This document shows positions 8,733 through 18,188 of a stretch of 64,000 nt of DNA, one piece after another. The stretch is from assembly GCA_003612285.1 (NCBI GenBank), contig RAYE01000001.1, positions 248,001 through 312,000 of the forward strand, given 5' to 3'. The notes beneath the pieces are model-generated. The model made no database searches. It saw nothing but the letters and a program-made list of their open reading frames with translations, and was not told the DNA's origin. Position 1 is the first letter of the stretch, and every line of letters begins with the position of its first letter. The translations under genes were made by a program, and so were the position numbers. The DNA is from a bacterium D16-51. Lineage in GTDB: Bacteria; Bacillota; Clostridia; Lachnospirales; Lachnospiraceae.

Positions 8733-9683
8733 TTGGAGAAGAGAACACCGGAAGAGGAATTAGAGTACCGCAGGTATCTTAGAAAGCGGATACGCATGAG
8801 GAAGCGCAGGCGCAAAGTAATGATTGCGCGGGCTGTGGTGGCGGTTGTAGGGCTGGCGCTGGTATTTATCATTTTTTATGGAATCGGAAAGCTTACAGGC
8901 CCGATTTTTTCTGCAAAGACAGAGCCAAAGATTACAAAAGAGCCAAAGGCTACTCCTTTTACGGTAAATGTGCCGGAAGGGTATGAAGATGTATATGATA
9001 AATTAAATGGTATGCGGGAAGAATATCCAAAGATAGAAGATATTTTGATGAATATGGGGAAATATCCTATAGAACTTTTGGAGTTATTGGCAGGCAATCC
9101 TGAAACGCTTGATTTTGCCAGCGATTATATGATGCATATTGATGATGAAAAAGCTGCCGGGGAGATAACGGAAGCCGAGTTAGGGGAACAGTCGCCGCCG
9201 CTTTTGCTGCAGTGGGATAAACGGTGGGGTTATGTAAGGTATGGAAATAATATGATTGCAATTAACGGCTGTGGGCCTACTTGTATGTCAATGGTCTATA
9301 CCGGGCTGACAAAAGATCTTTCTAAAAATCCCGCAGAGATTGCAGGTTTTTGCATTGAAAATGATTATTATGCAGATGAATATGGGACTTCCTGGTCGCT
9401 GATGTTGGAAGGCGCTAAAAAGCTGGGTCTGAATGCTGAAAAAATTGGGATTGGGCAGCAGGCAATCCAGGAAAAACTGGAGGGCGGATGCCTGGTGATC
9501 TGCAGCATGGCGCCAGGGGATTTTACAGAGACCGGCCATTTTATTGTGCTCCGCGGCATCACCCCTAAGGGGAAACTGTTGGTAAATGACCCAAACAGCA
9601 CATCCCGTTCCCAAAAGAAATGGAAGTTTGATACGGTTTTAAAGCAGGTAAAAGCGGCATGGGCATATTCTTATACCCAGTAA
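8733..9683 (+). CDS. membrane-anchored C39-like cysteine peptidase
   Basis: A type-II membrane protein of 316 aa. A very basic cytoplasmic tail (RRYLRKRIRMRKRRRKV) precedes one membrane helix (about residues 33-55), then a Pro-rich linker and an extracellular papain-like peptidase_C39_2 domain (about 150-316). The catalytic Cys is in INGCGPTCMSMVY, the His in GHFIVLRGI, and an Asp/Asn in VNDPNS. Such domains are found on surface proteins in Gram-positives and may process or crosslink proteins or act on wall peptides. The start is TTG at 8733 with GAGGGGA 5 nt upstream. It closes the surface-polymer operon. Confidence 0.82.
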   Translation: MEKRTPEEELEYRRYLRKRIRMRKRRRKVMIARAVVAVVGLALVFIIFYGIGKLTGPIFSAKTEPKITKEPKATPFTVNVPEGYEDVYDKLNGMREEYPKIEDILMNMGKYPIELLELLAGNPETLDFASDYMMHIDDEKAAGEITEAELGEQSPPLLLQWDKRWGYVRYGNNMIAINGCGPTCMSMVYTGLTKDLSKNPAEIAGFCIENDYYADEYGTSWSLMLEGAKKLGLNAEKIGIGQQAIQEKLEGGCLVICSMAPGDFTETGHFIVLRGITPKGKLLVNDPNSTSRSQKKWKFDTVLKQVKAAWAYSYTQ

Positions 9684-9747
9684 CTATGTATATAAAATTT
9701 TAGACAGTTTCTTTACATAACATGATTACACAAGATGGAGGCAGCCT

Positions 9748-12066
9748 ATGGAAGATAAGCCAAATACAGAGCAGGACATAAGGATTGATAATGGGGAGCT
9801 GGCAACCAGCATGATTCCGGAAGATTTTACAGAACCGGAAATACTATACCAGAAGTTAATCCGTATGGTAAAACAGTACCATCCGTCACAGGACGTCCAT
9901 TTAATTGAAAAAGCTTATAAAATTGCATATCAGGCACATGAAGGGCAGTGCAGGAAATCCGGGGAGCCTTATATTATCCATCCGGTCTGTGTCTGTATTA
10001 TCCTGGCGGAGCTGGAACTGGATAAGGAAACGATTGTAGCGGGGATGCTCCATGATGTTGTAGAAGATACTGTTATGACAAGCGAGGAGATCGCAGAGGA
10101 GTTCAGTGATGAGGTTGCGCTTCTGGTAGATGGCGTAACAAAGCTGACACAGATTAATTATGTGGCGGATAAAGTGGAAGTGCAGGCGGAAAACCTTCGG
10201 AAGATGTTTTTGGCAATGGCAAAGGATATCCGTGTGATTATGATTAAACTTGCGGACCGCCTTCATAATATGCGTACTTTAAAATATATGAAACCGGAAA
10301 AACAGAGGGAAAAATCAACAGAAACAATGGATATTTATGCGCCGATTGCCGACCGGCTGGGAATTTCCAAAGTGAAGGTAGAGCTGGATGATTTGTCTTT
10401 TATGTATCTGGAGCCGGATATGTACCGGGAGCTGACAGAAAAAATTGCGCTTGGCAAGGTGCAGAGGGAAGAGTTTATAAAGGGGGTTGTGGCAGAAGTA
10501 CGCTTCCATATTGAAGAGGAGGGCATTGATGCAACGATAGATGGGCGGGCAAAGCATTATTTCAGTATCTATAAAAAGATGGTGACGCAGGGGAAAACGC
10601 TGGAACAGATTTATGATTTATTTGCTATCCGTATTATTGTGGATACGGAAAGGGACTGTTATACGGCGCTTGGTGTAATCCATGAAATATATAAGCCGAT
10701 TCCCGGGCGGTTTAAGGATTATATTGCCATGCCGAAACCAAATAATTACCAGTCGCTCCACACGACGTTAATTGGGCCGCAGGGGCAGCCCTTTGAAATA
10801 CAGATTAGGACATATGAGATGCACCGGACAGCGGAATATGGTATTGCGGCACACTGGAAATATAAGGAAAACCAGTCGGGCAAAAATTCGTCGGACAGTG
10901 AGGAAGAAAAGCTTGCATGGCTGCGCCGGATTTTAGAGTGGCAGCGTGATATGTCAGATAATAAAGAGTTCCTAAAATTGTTAAAGAGTGATTTGGATTT
11001 ATTTTCTGACCAGGTGTATTGTTTTACAAAAGATGGCGATGTAAAAAATTTGCCCGCGGGTTCTACGCCTATTGATTTTGCCTATGCGGTGCATAGCGCC
11101 GTGGGAAATAAAATGGTGGGTGCAAGGGTAAATGGGAATCTTGTAACGATTGACTATGAGATTCAAAATGGCGACAGGATAGAAATTATTACTTCGCAAA
11201 ATTCCAGGGGACCAAGCCGTGACTGGCTTTCTATCGTTAAGAGCACACAGGCGAAAAATAAAATTAACCAATGGTTCCGTACGGAATTTAAGGAAGAAAA
11301 TATTGTGCGGGGGAAGGAAATCCTGGCAAATTATTGTAAAGCGCAGGGGATTCCGCTTTCTGATCTTTTAAAACCAGAATATATGGAAATATGCATGAAA
11401 AAATATGGGTTTCGTGACTGGGTATCTGTTTTGGCGGCGATTGGGCACGGAGGGCTGAAAGAGGGGCAGGTTGCCAATAAGCTTCAGGATGCATACCGTA
11501 AAAAGAACCCATCCTATGCAACAGATGAAGAGATTTTAGAGGCGGTTAATGGAAAGAAAAAGGCTCAGGGGAGTTCTGCGTCTAAACTTGCTTCTGTAAA
11601 GTCTAAAAGCGGTATTGTCGTTGCAGGGATTGATGATGTTTCTGTGCGTTTTTCCAAGTGCTGCAGCCCTGTGCCAGGGGATGAAATTATTGGTTTTGTT
11701 ACAAGAGGCCGCGGTGTATCTATCCACCGCACAGATTGTGTTAATATGATGAATTTATCCGACCAGGACCGAATGCGGATTATTGAGGCGGAATGGGAAA
11801 TGCCTTCTGACGGGAAAGACAATGAGCTTTATGATACAGAGATTATTATTTATGCATATGACCGCCTGGGAATCCTGTTAGAGATTACTATGGTATTTAC
11901 GGAAAATAAGATTGATGTAAAGTCCGTGAACAGCCGTACAAGTAAGCAGGGGATTGCAACGATAAATATGGGGTTTGCAATCCACAGTGTAGAGGAACTT
12001 GACAATCTGACAAAGAAGCTCCGCCAGATTGAAGGGGTTAAGGATATACAGAGGACACAGTCGTAG
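9748..12066 (+). CDS. relA: RelA/SpoT bifunctional (p)ppGpp synthetase/hydrolase
   Basis: The Rel stringent-response enzyme, 772 aa, the usual length. The HD hydrolase domain shows YIIHPVCV, MLHDVVEDT and DRLHNMRTL (about residues 70-205). The synthetase domain has KDYIAMPKPNNYQSLHTTL (about 325-345). TGS follows (VYCFTKDGDVKNLPAGSTPIDFAYAVHS, here split for length as VYCFTKDGD and PAGSTPIDFAY, about 428-460). A Zn-finger-like region with CCSPVPGDEI and a C-terminal ACT domain (YDRLGILLEI) complete it. It makes and degrades (p)ppGpp in response to amino-acid starvation at the ribosome. GGAGG precedes the ATG. The next gene is a metallo-hydrolase 55 nt downstream, an order common in clostridia. 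Confidence 0.97.
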   Translation: MEDKPNTEQDIRIDNGELATSMIPEDFTEPEILYQKLIRMVKQYHPSQDVHLIEKAYKIAYQAHEGQCRKSGEPYIIHPVCVCIILAELELDKETIVAGMLHDVVEDTVMTSEEIAEEFSDEVALLVDGVTKLTQINYVADKVEVQAENLRKMFLAMAKDIRVIMIKLADRLHNMRTLKYMKPEKQREKSTETMDIYAPIADRLGISKVKVELDDLSFMYLEPDMYRELTEKIALGKVQREEFIKGVVAEVRFHIEEEGIDATIDGRAKHYFSIYKKMVTQGKTLEQIYDLFAIRIIVDTERDCYTALGVIHEIYKPIPGRFKDYIAMPKPNNYQSLHTTLIGPQGQPFEIQIRTYEMHRTAEYGIAAHWKYKENQSGKNSSDSEEEKLAWLRRILEWQRDMSDNKEFLKLLKSDLDLFSDQVYCFTKDGDVKNLPAGSTPIDFAYAVHSAVGNKMVGARVNGNLVTIDYEIQNGDRIEIITSQNSRGPSRDWLSIVKSTQAKNKINQWFRTEFKEENIVRGKEILANYCKAQGIPLSDLLKPEYMEICMKKYGFRDWVSVLAAIGHGGLKEGQVANKLQDAYRKKNPSYATDEEILEAVNGKKKAQGSSASKLASVKSKSGIVVAGIDDVSVRFSKCCSPVPGDEIIGFVTRGRGVSIHRTDCVNMMNLSDQDRMRIIEAEWEMPSDGKDNELYDTEIIIYAYDRLGILLEITMVFTENKIDVKSVNSRTSKQGIATINMGFAIHSVEELDNLTKKLRQIEGVKDIQRTQS

Positions 12067-12121
12067 ATTGGTCCTGTAAATAATGGAAGGTTTTAGAAAG
12101 CCAGGGAGGAATGAGAATATA

Positions 12122-12757
12122 ATGGGAAAATTGAAATGTGATTTCCGGGTGGTAGGTCCGGTACAGACGAATTGCTATTTTTTAAGTGATGAAGAAACAA
12201 AGGAATGTGTGGTAATTGATCCAGGCGCAGAGGCAGGAAACCTGCTTTCTTATATTGAAAAAAAGGGACTTCATGTTACGGCGGTTCTATTAACACATGG
12301 TCATTTTGACCATATACTGGCAGTGGATTCCTTAAAAAATGCCTTGAATGTTCCGGTATATGCTGCGGAAGCAGAAAAAGAAGTTCTTTTAGATGCGGAT
12401 ATTAATTTGTCAATACAGATGGGGGCTTCTGTTACGGTAGAGGCAGATAAATGGCTGCAGGATGGGGAACAGCTTGAGATTCTGGGACAGGAGATGCGTT
12501 GTATCCTGACCCCGGGGCATACTTCCGGGGGGATGTGTTTTTATTTTCCGAAGGCAGGCATCCTTTTTTCGGGGGATACCCTGTTTCAGGAGTCTGTTGG
12601 AAGAACCGATTTTCCGACAGGAAGCATGGGGACGTTAATCCGTTCTGTCCGTGAGAAGCTTTTTGTGCTCCCAAAGGCAGTGCGTGTGTATCCGGGGCAT
12701 GGGATGATGACTTCGATTGAAAATGAGGCGATGTATAATCCATATGCGGCAGTTTAG
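12122..12757 (+). CDS. MBL-fold metallo-hydrolase (glyoxalase II-like)
   Basis: A soluble zinc hydrolase of 211 aa. The metal-binding motif LTHGHFDHILAV (HxHxDH) is near residue 58, followed by the His in TPGHTSGGMC, the Asp in LFSGDTLF, and the last His in YPGHG. Length and motif order match the small hydroxyacylglutathione-hydrolase-like group, which hydrolyses thioesters; the real substrate is unknown. I chose ATG 12122, downstream of AGGGAGGA (12103-12110), over an unsupported ATG at 12083. It lies between relA and hemZ, apparently in one transcript. Confidence 0.88.
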   Translation: MGKLKCDFRVVGPVQTNCYFLSDEETKECVVIDPGAEAGNLLSYIEKKGLHVTAVLLTHGHFDHILAVDSLKNALNVPVYAAEAEKEVLLDADINLSIQMGASVTVEADKWLQDGEQLEILGQEMRCILTPGHTSGGMCFYFPKAGILFSGDTLFQESVGRTDFPTGSMGTLIRSVREKLFVLPKAVRVYPGHGMMTSIENEAMYNPYAAV

Positions 12758-12785
12758 AGTGTGTTTACAAGGAAATGATGCTTAA

Positions 12786-14429
12786 ATGATATCTATAGTA
12801 TTATCAGAACGTGATTTTGATTATGAGCTGCAGGCGTTGGCAAGCAGCTTTTTCCCGGGACAAAAAGTCTGTGTACTGGAAGAGGGGCAGGGAAAAGAAC
12901 CGGGCAGGGAACGGCTGCGGCAGGTTTTGGAGGAGGCTTCTGCCTGCATTGGGGTTTATCTGGGAATAGAGCACATAGCAGTCTCTGTCCTTTTTAAGAC
13001 GGACTGCCAGGGGCATGGCAGGGAAGATATGGCGGGAGAGAGATCCGGCCATTTAAATGGGGAGTATTGGAGACAGGCAGAGAAAGAGGTAACAGGGGGG
13101 AAAGATTGGCATAAGCATCAGGATAAAACAGCCCATCCTTATCGGACATATTATAAAAATGAACTAAAACGCCTTCTTTTTTTGATGCTTCGCGAGATAC
13201 CTGAAGAATTTCTGCCGGAAGGGATAATAAAACGGATACCAGATTGGGGGACAATGACAGGGGTGCGCCCTACAAAGATTCCAATGAATGAATTGTTACA
13301 GGGAAAGAGCGTAGAACAGGTAAGACAGTCTTTAAAAAAATGGTATTGCTGTAAGGAGGAAAAACAGGAGCTTTGCCTGGAAATTGCCCTGCGGGAAGCC
13401 GGACTTTTAAGGCAGGTTAATTTTGAAGAGGGTTACAGTTTGTACATAGGGATTCCGTTTTGCCCTACTACCTGCTTATATTGCTCTTTCCCTTCGTATC
13501 CTTATGATAAATTCTGCCATTTGGCAGATAGTTACCTGAAGGCCCTGAAAAAGGAGCTTGCTTTTGTGGCAGAGCGGTGCAGGGGGCGCAGGCTTACAAG
13601 TATTTATATCGGCGGAGGTACGCCGACAGCCCTGGAGGCAGGGCAGCTGGAGGAATTGCTTTGCTGTGTCAGGAGATGTTTTCCAGAAGGAGAGTTTTGT
13701 GAATTTACAGTAGAGGCGGGAAGGCCGGACAGCATAACAGAGGAAAAGCTGAAAGTCTTAGCCAGTCATCGGGTTGGGCGGATTTCTGTCAATCCACAGA
13801 CAATGCAGCAAAGGACGCTGGATTTAATTGGGCGGAAGCATACAGTTGCTGATACAGTCCGTGCGTTCTGTATGGCGAGGGAAATGGGATTTTCTAATAT
13901 TAACATGGATTTGATTGTTGGCCTTCCTGGTGAGACAGCAATGGATTTTGAGGATACGCTGAACCAGGTAAGGAAGTTAGGACCGGACAGTGTGACCGTA
14001 CATTCCCTTGTGATAAAAAGGGCTTCCCGTTTGCGGAGCGTTTTAGAAGAAGGAGGAAATCCATTAGAAAGGGAATCTGCGCGGGAACGGCAGATGGAAC
14101 AGATGCTTGCTCTTTCGCGGCAGTTTGCAAGTGAGGAGGCATATGCCCCATATTATATGTACCGCCAGAAAAATTCGGCAGGGCATTTTGGAAGCTCTGG
14201 CCAGGAAAATATTGGTTATGCCAGAAAAGGGAAGGAATGTCTGTATAATATCCTAATTATGGAGGAGATGCAGACAATTATGGCGGCAGGGGCGGGGGCT
14301 TCTACAAAGCTGTACAATCCAGAAAAAAAGATTGTCAGCCGCGTGGAAAATGTAAAAAGTATAACAGATTATATAAGCCGTATTGATGAAATGCTTAGCA
14401 GGAAAGAAAAAATGTGTTTTCAAACATGA
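12786..14429 (+). CDS. hemZ: coproporphyrinogen dehydrogenase-like radical SAM protein HemZ
   Basis: A radical SAM enzyme of 547 aa related to HemN. The 4Fe-4S/SAM motif CxxxCxxC is seen as FCPTTCLYCSF (about residue 226), followed by a glycine-rich SAM site (YIGGGTPTAL) and VGLPGET. The N-terminal 200 residues are the extra region typical of HemZ rather than HemN. The named role is oxygen-independent oxidation of coproporphyrinogen III in heme synthesis, but in heme-poor anaerobes it may act on another tetrapyrrole or as a heme chaperone. It lies 28 nt after the metallo-hydrolase. Family assignment is firm, in vivo role less so. Confidence 0.88.
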   Translation: MISIVLSERDFDYELQALASSFFPGQKVCVLEEGQGKEPGRERLRQVLEEASACIGVYLGIEHIAVSVLFKTDCQGHGREDMAGERSGHLNGEYWRQAEKEVTGGKDWHKHQDKTAHPYRTYYKNELKRLLFLMLREIPEEFLPEGIIKRIPDWGTMTGVRPTKIPMNELLQGKSVEQVRQSLKKWYCCKEEKQELCLEIALREAGLLRQVNFEEGYSLYIGIPFCPTTCLYCSFPSYPYDKFCHLADSYLKALKKELAFVAERCRGRRLTSIYIGGGTPTALEAGQLEELLCCVRRCFPEGEFCEFTVEAGRPDSITEEKLKVLASHRVGRISVNPQTMQQRTLDLIGRKHTVADTVRAFCMAREMGFSNINMDLIVGLPGETAMDFEDTLNQVRKLGPDSVTVHSLVIKRASRLRSVLEEGGNPLERESARERQMEQMLALSRQFASEEAYAPYYMYRQKNSAGHFGSSGQENIGYARKGKECLYNILIMEEMQTIMAAGAGASTKLYNPEKKIVSRVENVKSITDYISRIDEMLSRKEKMCFQT

Positions 14430-14462
14430 TTTGGTTCCTAACTTTCAGGGAGGTTTGTATGG

Positions 14463-15122
14463 ATGGAAAATTATATGCGCAATGTGATGGAATTGAAAAA
14501 GATTCCTTTTTACCTTCGGGAAGCAGTCTGCGAGGAAATGTGTCATGGGATTGAGGTAAGCAACCTGGCTGTTTTTATTGCAAAAGAGCTTGGGGAATCA
14601 GAAGAGTTCTGCCGCCAGATTGAACTTGCCGGCGTGCTGCATGATATCGGAAAACTCAAGCTGACAAAATATTTGTATGCAGAAGATGGGCTGTTAGTCG
14701 AACAGATGAAATATGTGCGGCAGCATTCCGCCCAAAGTTATCAGATAGCATTGAAAGCCGGGTATGGGGATGAAATTGGAAAGGCAGTATACCACCATCA
14801 TGAAAATTATAATGGCACAGGTTATCCGGATAATCTCCGTGGCAGTATGATACCGTGGATGGCAAGAGTCCTGCGTGTCTGTGATGTGTTTATCGCGCTG
14901 ACTTCAGATAGAAGTTACCGTGATGCATTTGATGCAAAAGCAGCGTTAGAAATTATGATTGATGAAGTCTCTGATTATGATATGGAAGTATTTTTGGCTT
15001 TCCAGCGGGTTATCCATAGTGATATCCTGGGGCAGGGGATGGAGCAGATAAAGCAGGTAAGGAGCAGCCAGCAGCTCAAGCCCTTGCAGCTGTTTGAGGA
15101 AGAAATCAAATGGCTTGTTTGA
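14463..15122 (+). CDS. HD-GYP domain protein (c-di-GMP phosphodiesterase-like)
   Basis: A single-domain metal-dependent phosphohydrolase of 219 aa. It has HDIGKLKL near residue 60 and the diagnostic extended motif HHENYNGTGYPDNL near 116-130, then RVCDVFIALTSDR. HD-GYP proteins hydrolyse cyclic di-GMP or related dinucleotides. No sensory or receiver domain is attached, which is unusual; activity may depend on partners. GGGAGG precedes the ATG. It sits between hemZ and aspS on the same strand. A role in motility control is plausible given the chemotaxis genes but is inference. Confidence 0.87.
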   Translation: MENYMRNVMELKKIPFYLREAVCEEMCHGIEVSNLAVFIAKELGESEEFCRQIELAGVLHDIGKLKLTKYLYAEDGLLVEQMKYVRQHSAQSYQIALKAGYGDEIGKAVYHHHENYNGTGYPDNLRGSMIPWMARVLRVCDVFIALTSDRSYRDAFDAKAALEIMIDEVSDYDMEVFLAFQRVIHSDILGQGMEQIKQVRSSQQLKPLQLFEEEIKWLV

Positions 15123-15206
15123 AGGGTTGTGCCTTGATTTCTGGTTTCATTCGTTGTATGATAGGAAAATATGAACAGTTCTTGAGTTTATGGAATGGAG
15201 GATAAA

Positions 15207-17006
15207 ATGGCTGAGTCAATGAAAGGGTTAAAGCGCACCTGCAGGTGCGCAGAGTTAAGTGAAGCAAATGAGGGACAGGAAGTAACGGTGATGGGCTGGG
15301 TACAGAAGCAGCGCAATAAGGGGGGGATAATTTTTGTAGATGTCCGCGACCGGTCCGGGATTATACAGGTGATTTTTGAAGAGGGGGAGATTGATGCAGA
15401 AGGGTTTGCCAAGGCAGAAAAGCTTAGGAGTGAATTTGTGGTAGCGGTAAATGGCACCGTGGCAAAACGTTCCGGCGCGGTAAATGAAAACCTTGATACA
15501 GGTGCGATTGAACTGCGCGCAAAGGAAATACGTGTGCTTTCTGAGTCAGAGACGCCTCCGTTTCCAATTGAGGCGGATAGCAAGACAAAAGAAGAGCTTC
15601 GTCTGAAATACCGTTTCCTGGATTTGCGCCGCCCGGATCTGCAGGAAAACCTGATGATGCGAAGCAGAGTTACTACATTGGTCCGCCAGTTTCTTACAGA
15701 AGAGGGCTTTTTGGAGATTGAAACGCCAATGCTGACAAAGAGTACGCCGGAAGGGGCAAGGGATTATCTGGTGCCAAGCCGTGTGCATCCGGGTACATTT
15801 TATGCGCTTCCACAGTCCCCGCAGCTTTTTAAGCAGCTTTTAATGTGCTCCGGTTATGATAGGTATTTCCAGATTGCGCGTTGTTTCCGTGATGAAGACC
15901 TCCGGGCAGACAGGCAGCCGGAGTTTACACAGATAGATATGGAACTTTCTTTTGTAGATGAAGAAGATGTGATAGATGTAAATGAACGTTTATTACAAAA
16001 GCTTTTTAAGGAAATTTTAGATGTAGAGATTTCTTTACCAATCCAGCGCATGACATGGCAGGAGGCTATGGACCGTTTTGGTTCTGATAAGCCTGATTTG
16101 CGTTTTGGGATGGAACTTTGTGATGTTTCTGAGATTGTTAAGGGCTGTGGATTTGGCGTCTTTACCAGCGCATTGGAAAATGGCGGATCTGTCCGTGGGC
16201 TCAATGCAAAAGGCCAGGGGAATATGCCGCGCAAGAAGATTGATGCTTTGGTAAAGTTTGCAAAGGAGTATGGCGCGAAAGGGCTTGCTTATCTGGCAGT
16301 GAATGAGGACGGCACGTATAAGTCTTCTTTTTCTAAGTTTATGGAAGAGGATGAGATGGCACAGTTGGTTTCTGCAATGAAAGCGGAGGCAGGGGATCTT
16401 CTTTTCTTTGCCGCTGATGTGAATAAAGTGGTTTATGACGTGCTTGGAAACCTGCGTCTTGAGATAGCGCGGAATCTGGATTTGTTAAAGAAAGAGGAAT
16501 ATAAGTTTGTCTGGGTTACAGAGTTTCCGGAATTTGAGTATTCAGAGGAACAGGAGCGCTATGTTGCGATGCATCATCCATTTACGATGCCAATGGAGGA
16601 GGATATTCCCCTGCTAAAGACAAATCCAGAGAAGGTGCGTGCAAGGGCGTATGATATTGTATTGAATGGTACAGAACTTGGAGGGGGTTCTATCCGTATC
16701 CATCAGAATGATGTACAGGAGGCAATGTTTGAAGCCCTTGGTTTTACGAAGGAAAAGGCAAATGAGCAGTTTGGGTTTTTATTGGAGGCATTCAAGTATG
16801 GCGTACCGCCGCATGCAGGACTTGCTTATGGGCTGGACCGCCTGGTTATGCTGATGGCAAAGCAGGACAGCATCCGTGACGTCATTGCCTTTCCAAAGGT
16901 TAAAGATGCTTCCTGCCTTATGACAGATGCGCCAAATGTGGTAGATGGAAAACAGTTGGAAGAACTATGCCTGGAGGTTTCTGCAGCACAGGAAGTAACA
17001 GAATAA
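15207..17006 (+). CDS. aspS: aspartyl-tRNA synthetase
   Basis: A class II aminoacyl-tRNA synthetase of 599 aa that charges tRNA-Asp. The N-terminal OB fold reads the anticodon (VTVMGWVQKQRNKGGI). Motif 2 is RCFRDEDLRADRQPEFTQID, and motif 3 is GLAYGLDRLVMLM. A bacterial GAD insertion lies at about 290-420. Length fits the bacterial type. ATG 15207 is chosen because GGAGGA is at 15197-15202. No T-box leader was seen upstream. A short perfect hairpin follows the stop. Confidence 0.97.
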   Translation: MAESMKGLKRTCRCAELSEANEGQEVTVMGWVQKQRNKGGIIFVDVRDRSGIIQVIFEEGEIDAEGFAKAEKLRSEFVVAVNGTVAKRSGAVNENLDTGAIELRAKEIRVLSESETPPFPIEADSKTKEELRLKYRFLDLRRPDLQENLMMRSRVTTLVRQFLTEEGFLEIETPMLTKSTPEGARDYLVPSRVHPGTFYALPQSPQLFKQLLMCSGYDRYFQIARCFRDEDLRADRQPEFTQIDMELSFVDEEDVIDVNERLLQKLFKEILDVEISLPIQRMTWQEAMDRFGSDKPDLRFGMELCDVSEIVKGCGFGVFTSALENGGSVRGLNAKGQGNMPRKKIDALVKFAKEYGAKGLAYLAVNEDGTYKSSFSKFMEEDEMAQLVSAMKAEAGDLLFFAADVNKVVYDVLGNLRLEIARNLDLLKKEEYKFVWVTEFPEFEYSEEQERYVAMHHPFTMPMEEDIPLLKTNPEKVRARAYDIVLNGTELGGGSIRIHQNDVQEAMFEALGFTKEKANEQFGFLLEAFKYGVPPHAGLAYGLDRLVMLMAKQDSIRDVIAFPKVKDASCLMTDAPNVVDGKQLEELCLEVSAAQEVTE

Positions 17007-17040
17007 GGAACTGTTAAGAAATTAATTCTTAACAGTTCCT
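17006..17040. repeat. 15-bp perfect hairpin, minimal AGGAACTGT-family repeat
   Basis: AGGAACTGTTAAGAA (17006-17020) and its exact complement (17026-17040) flank a 5-nt loop. The first arm begins at the last base of the aspS stop. No T-tract follows, so it is not a classic terminator, but it could stabilise the aspS 3' end. Its end sequence matches repeats at 26831, 33985, 41683 and 51294. Confidence 0.7.
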
Positions 17041-17056
17041 AACAGGGTTTGGAAGG

Positions 17057-17566
17057 ATGAAAAAGGAAACATATGAATTGATTTTTCAGAAGGTACAGAT
17101 ACTGCCGGGCGGAGTCCGGATAGTACAGGCTGTTGGGAAGGTTTTGACGTATACTGCTGCTTTGGTTTACCTTATGGCAGTTGGCAGGAAGGTTTATTGC
17201 CGTGAGAAAGAGGCGGCAGCTCTATTGACAGCAGTACCGGCTGTTTCTTTTCTGCTGGTATCTGCTTTCCGTAAATATTATAATGCAAAGCGGCCTTATG
17301 AACTATATGGCTTTGTGCCATTGATAAAAAAAGAGACAAAAGGGAAATCTTTTCCAAGCCGCCATGTTTTTTCAATATTTGTAATAGGCAGTTCAGTGAT
17401 TTGGTTTTATCCGGCGGCTGGCGCCTTGGTCTGCCTGTCTGGCTGCCTGCTTGCGGCAATCCGTGTTGTGACAGGGGTACATTTTCCAAAAGATGTGTTG
17501 GCTGGGGCACTGGCTGGTATTTTGTGTGGGTGTATTGCAGGGGAATTGTATTATCTGCTGGTTTAA
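17057..17566 (+). CDS. PAP2-family phosphatase
   Basis: A small integral membrane phosphatase of 169 aa with about five hydrophobic segments. The three-part acid-phosphatase signature is present: KYYNAKRPYELYG, FPSRHVFS (catalytic His), and RVVTGVHFPKDVLAG (second His and Asp). Relatives dephosphorylate undecaprenyl pyrophosphate or phosphatidylglycerol phosphate. The ATG follows GGAAGG. It lies just after the aspS hairpin and may be read from the same transcript. Recycling the lipid carrier used by the wall-polymer genes upstream is a reasonable guess. Confidence 0.88.
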   Translation: MKKETYELIFQKVQILPGGVRIVQAVGKVLTYTAALVYLMAVGRKVYCREKEAAALLTAVPAVSFLLVSAFRKYYNAKRPYELYGFVPLIKKETKGKSFPSRHVFSIFVIGSSVIWFYPAAGALVCLSGCLLAAIRVVTGVHFPKDVLAGALAGILCGCIAGELYYLLV

Positions 17567-17807
17567 TAGGACTTGCCAGGGCTATAGTCACATATTTGCT
17601 AATGTTATAGTTTCCCAACAGCAGTAAATTTGCACAAAGATAGTGCTGTTTTTGAAACATATGTAACAAAAATAGGTTTATATGTCTTTGGGTGATAGAC
17701 TTTGGCCTGTTGGTGTGATATACTGAGTGTTAAGGAACTGTTCAAATTAATTATTGACAGCTCTAAGGGAGAGTATATTTTACTATTGCTAATGGGAGGC
17801 GGGAAAC

Positions 17808-18188
17808 ATGGATAAAGAGACAAAAATGTTTTTTCAGCAGATAATTGGAAAACTGGATAAAATAGACAACAGGATTGGTAAAGTGGAGCAAAGGCTTGAC
17901 AGGGTAGAGCAAAGACTTGACAAAGTGGAGCAAAGGCTTGACAAGGTGGAGCAAAGGCTTGACAAGGTGGAGCAAAGGCTTGGTAAAGTGGAAAAGCGGC
18001 TTGACAAATTAGAGTATAGGATGGATATCCTTGAAGTGAAACAGGAAAGGCTGAAAGACCAGTTGGAAGAAATACAGATTTCCCAAAAGATGTTTATTAG
18101 GACGGCAAAGAAAAAATTTGTTAGACTGCAGGATGGAATGGACACAATTGAAGAAATTTTAAAGATAAATGAGTTGATTCCAAAATAA
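17808..18188 (+). CDS. coiled-coil protein built from internal heptad repeats (126 aa)
   Basis: No enzymatic domain is recognised. Residues about 15-75 are near-perfect 7-residue repeats of the type VEQRLDK, followed by LEYRMDILEVKQERLKDQLE, giving a long parallel coiled coil predicted to oligomerise. The DNA beneath is a 21-bp tandem array (17883-18008). GGGAGGCGGG precedes the ATG. It stands alone between two repeat-rich spacers. Similar small coiled-coil proteins are common in Lachnospiraceae but their function is not known to me. Copy number of the repeat may vary between strains. Confidence 0.65.
   Translation: MDKETKMFFQQIIGKLDKIDNRIGKVEQRLDRVEQRLDKVEQRLDKVEQRLDKVEQRLGKVEKRLDKLEYRMDILEVKQERLKDQLEEIQISQKMFIRTAKKKFVRLQDGMDTIEEILKINELIPK
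17883..18008 (+). repeat. six tandem 21-bp units in a coding region
   Basis: Units start at 17883, 17904, 17925, 17946, 17967 and 17988. The third and fourth are identical and the others differ at a few bases. Because 21 is a multiple of 3, gain or loss of a unit keeps frame and changes the coil length by one heptad. Confidence 0.85.

Noticed and set aside
15123..15206. T-box leaders before aspS or leuS
   Set aside because: No specifier stem or GGTGG-type antiterminator box found in either leader.
17883..18008. Regular tandem repeats that could suggest a CRISPR
   Set aside because: Units are contiguous 21-mers without spacers and are codons of a coiled coil.
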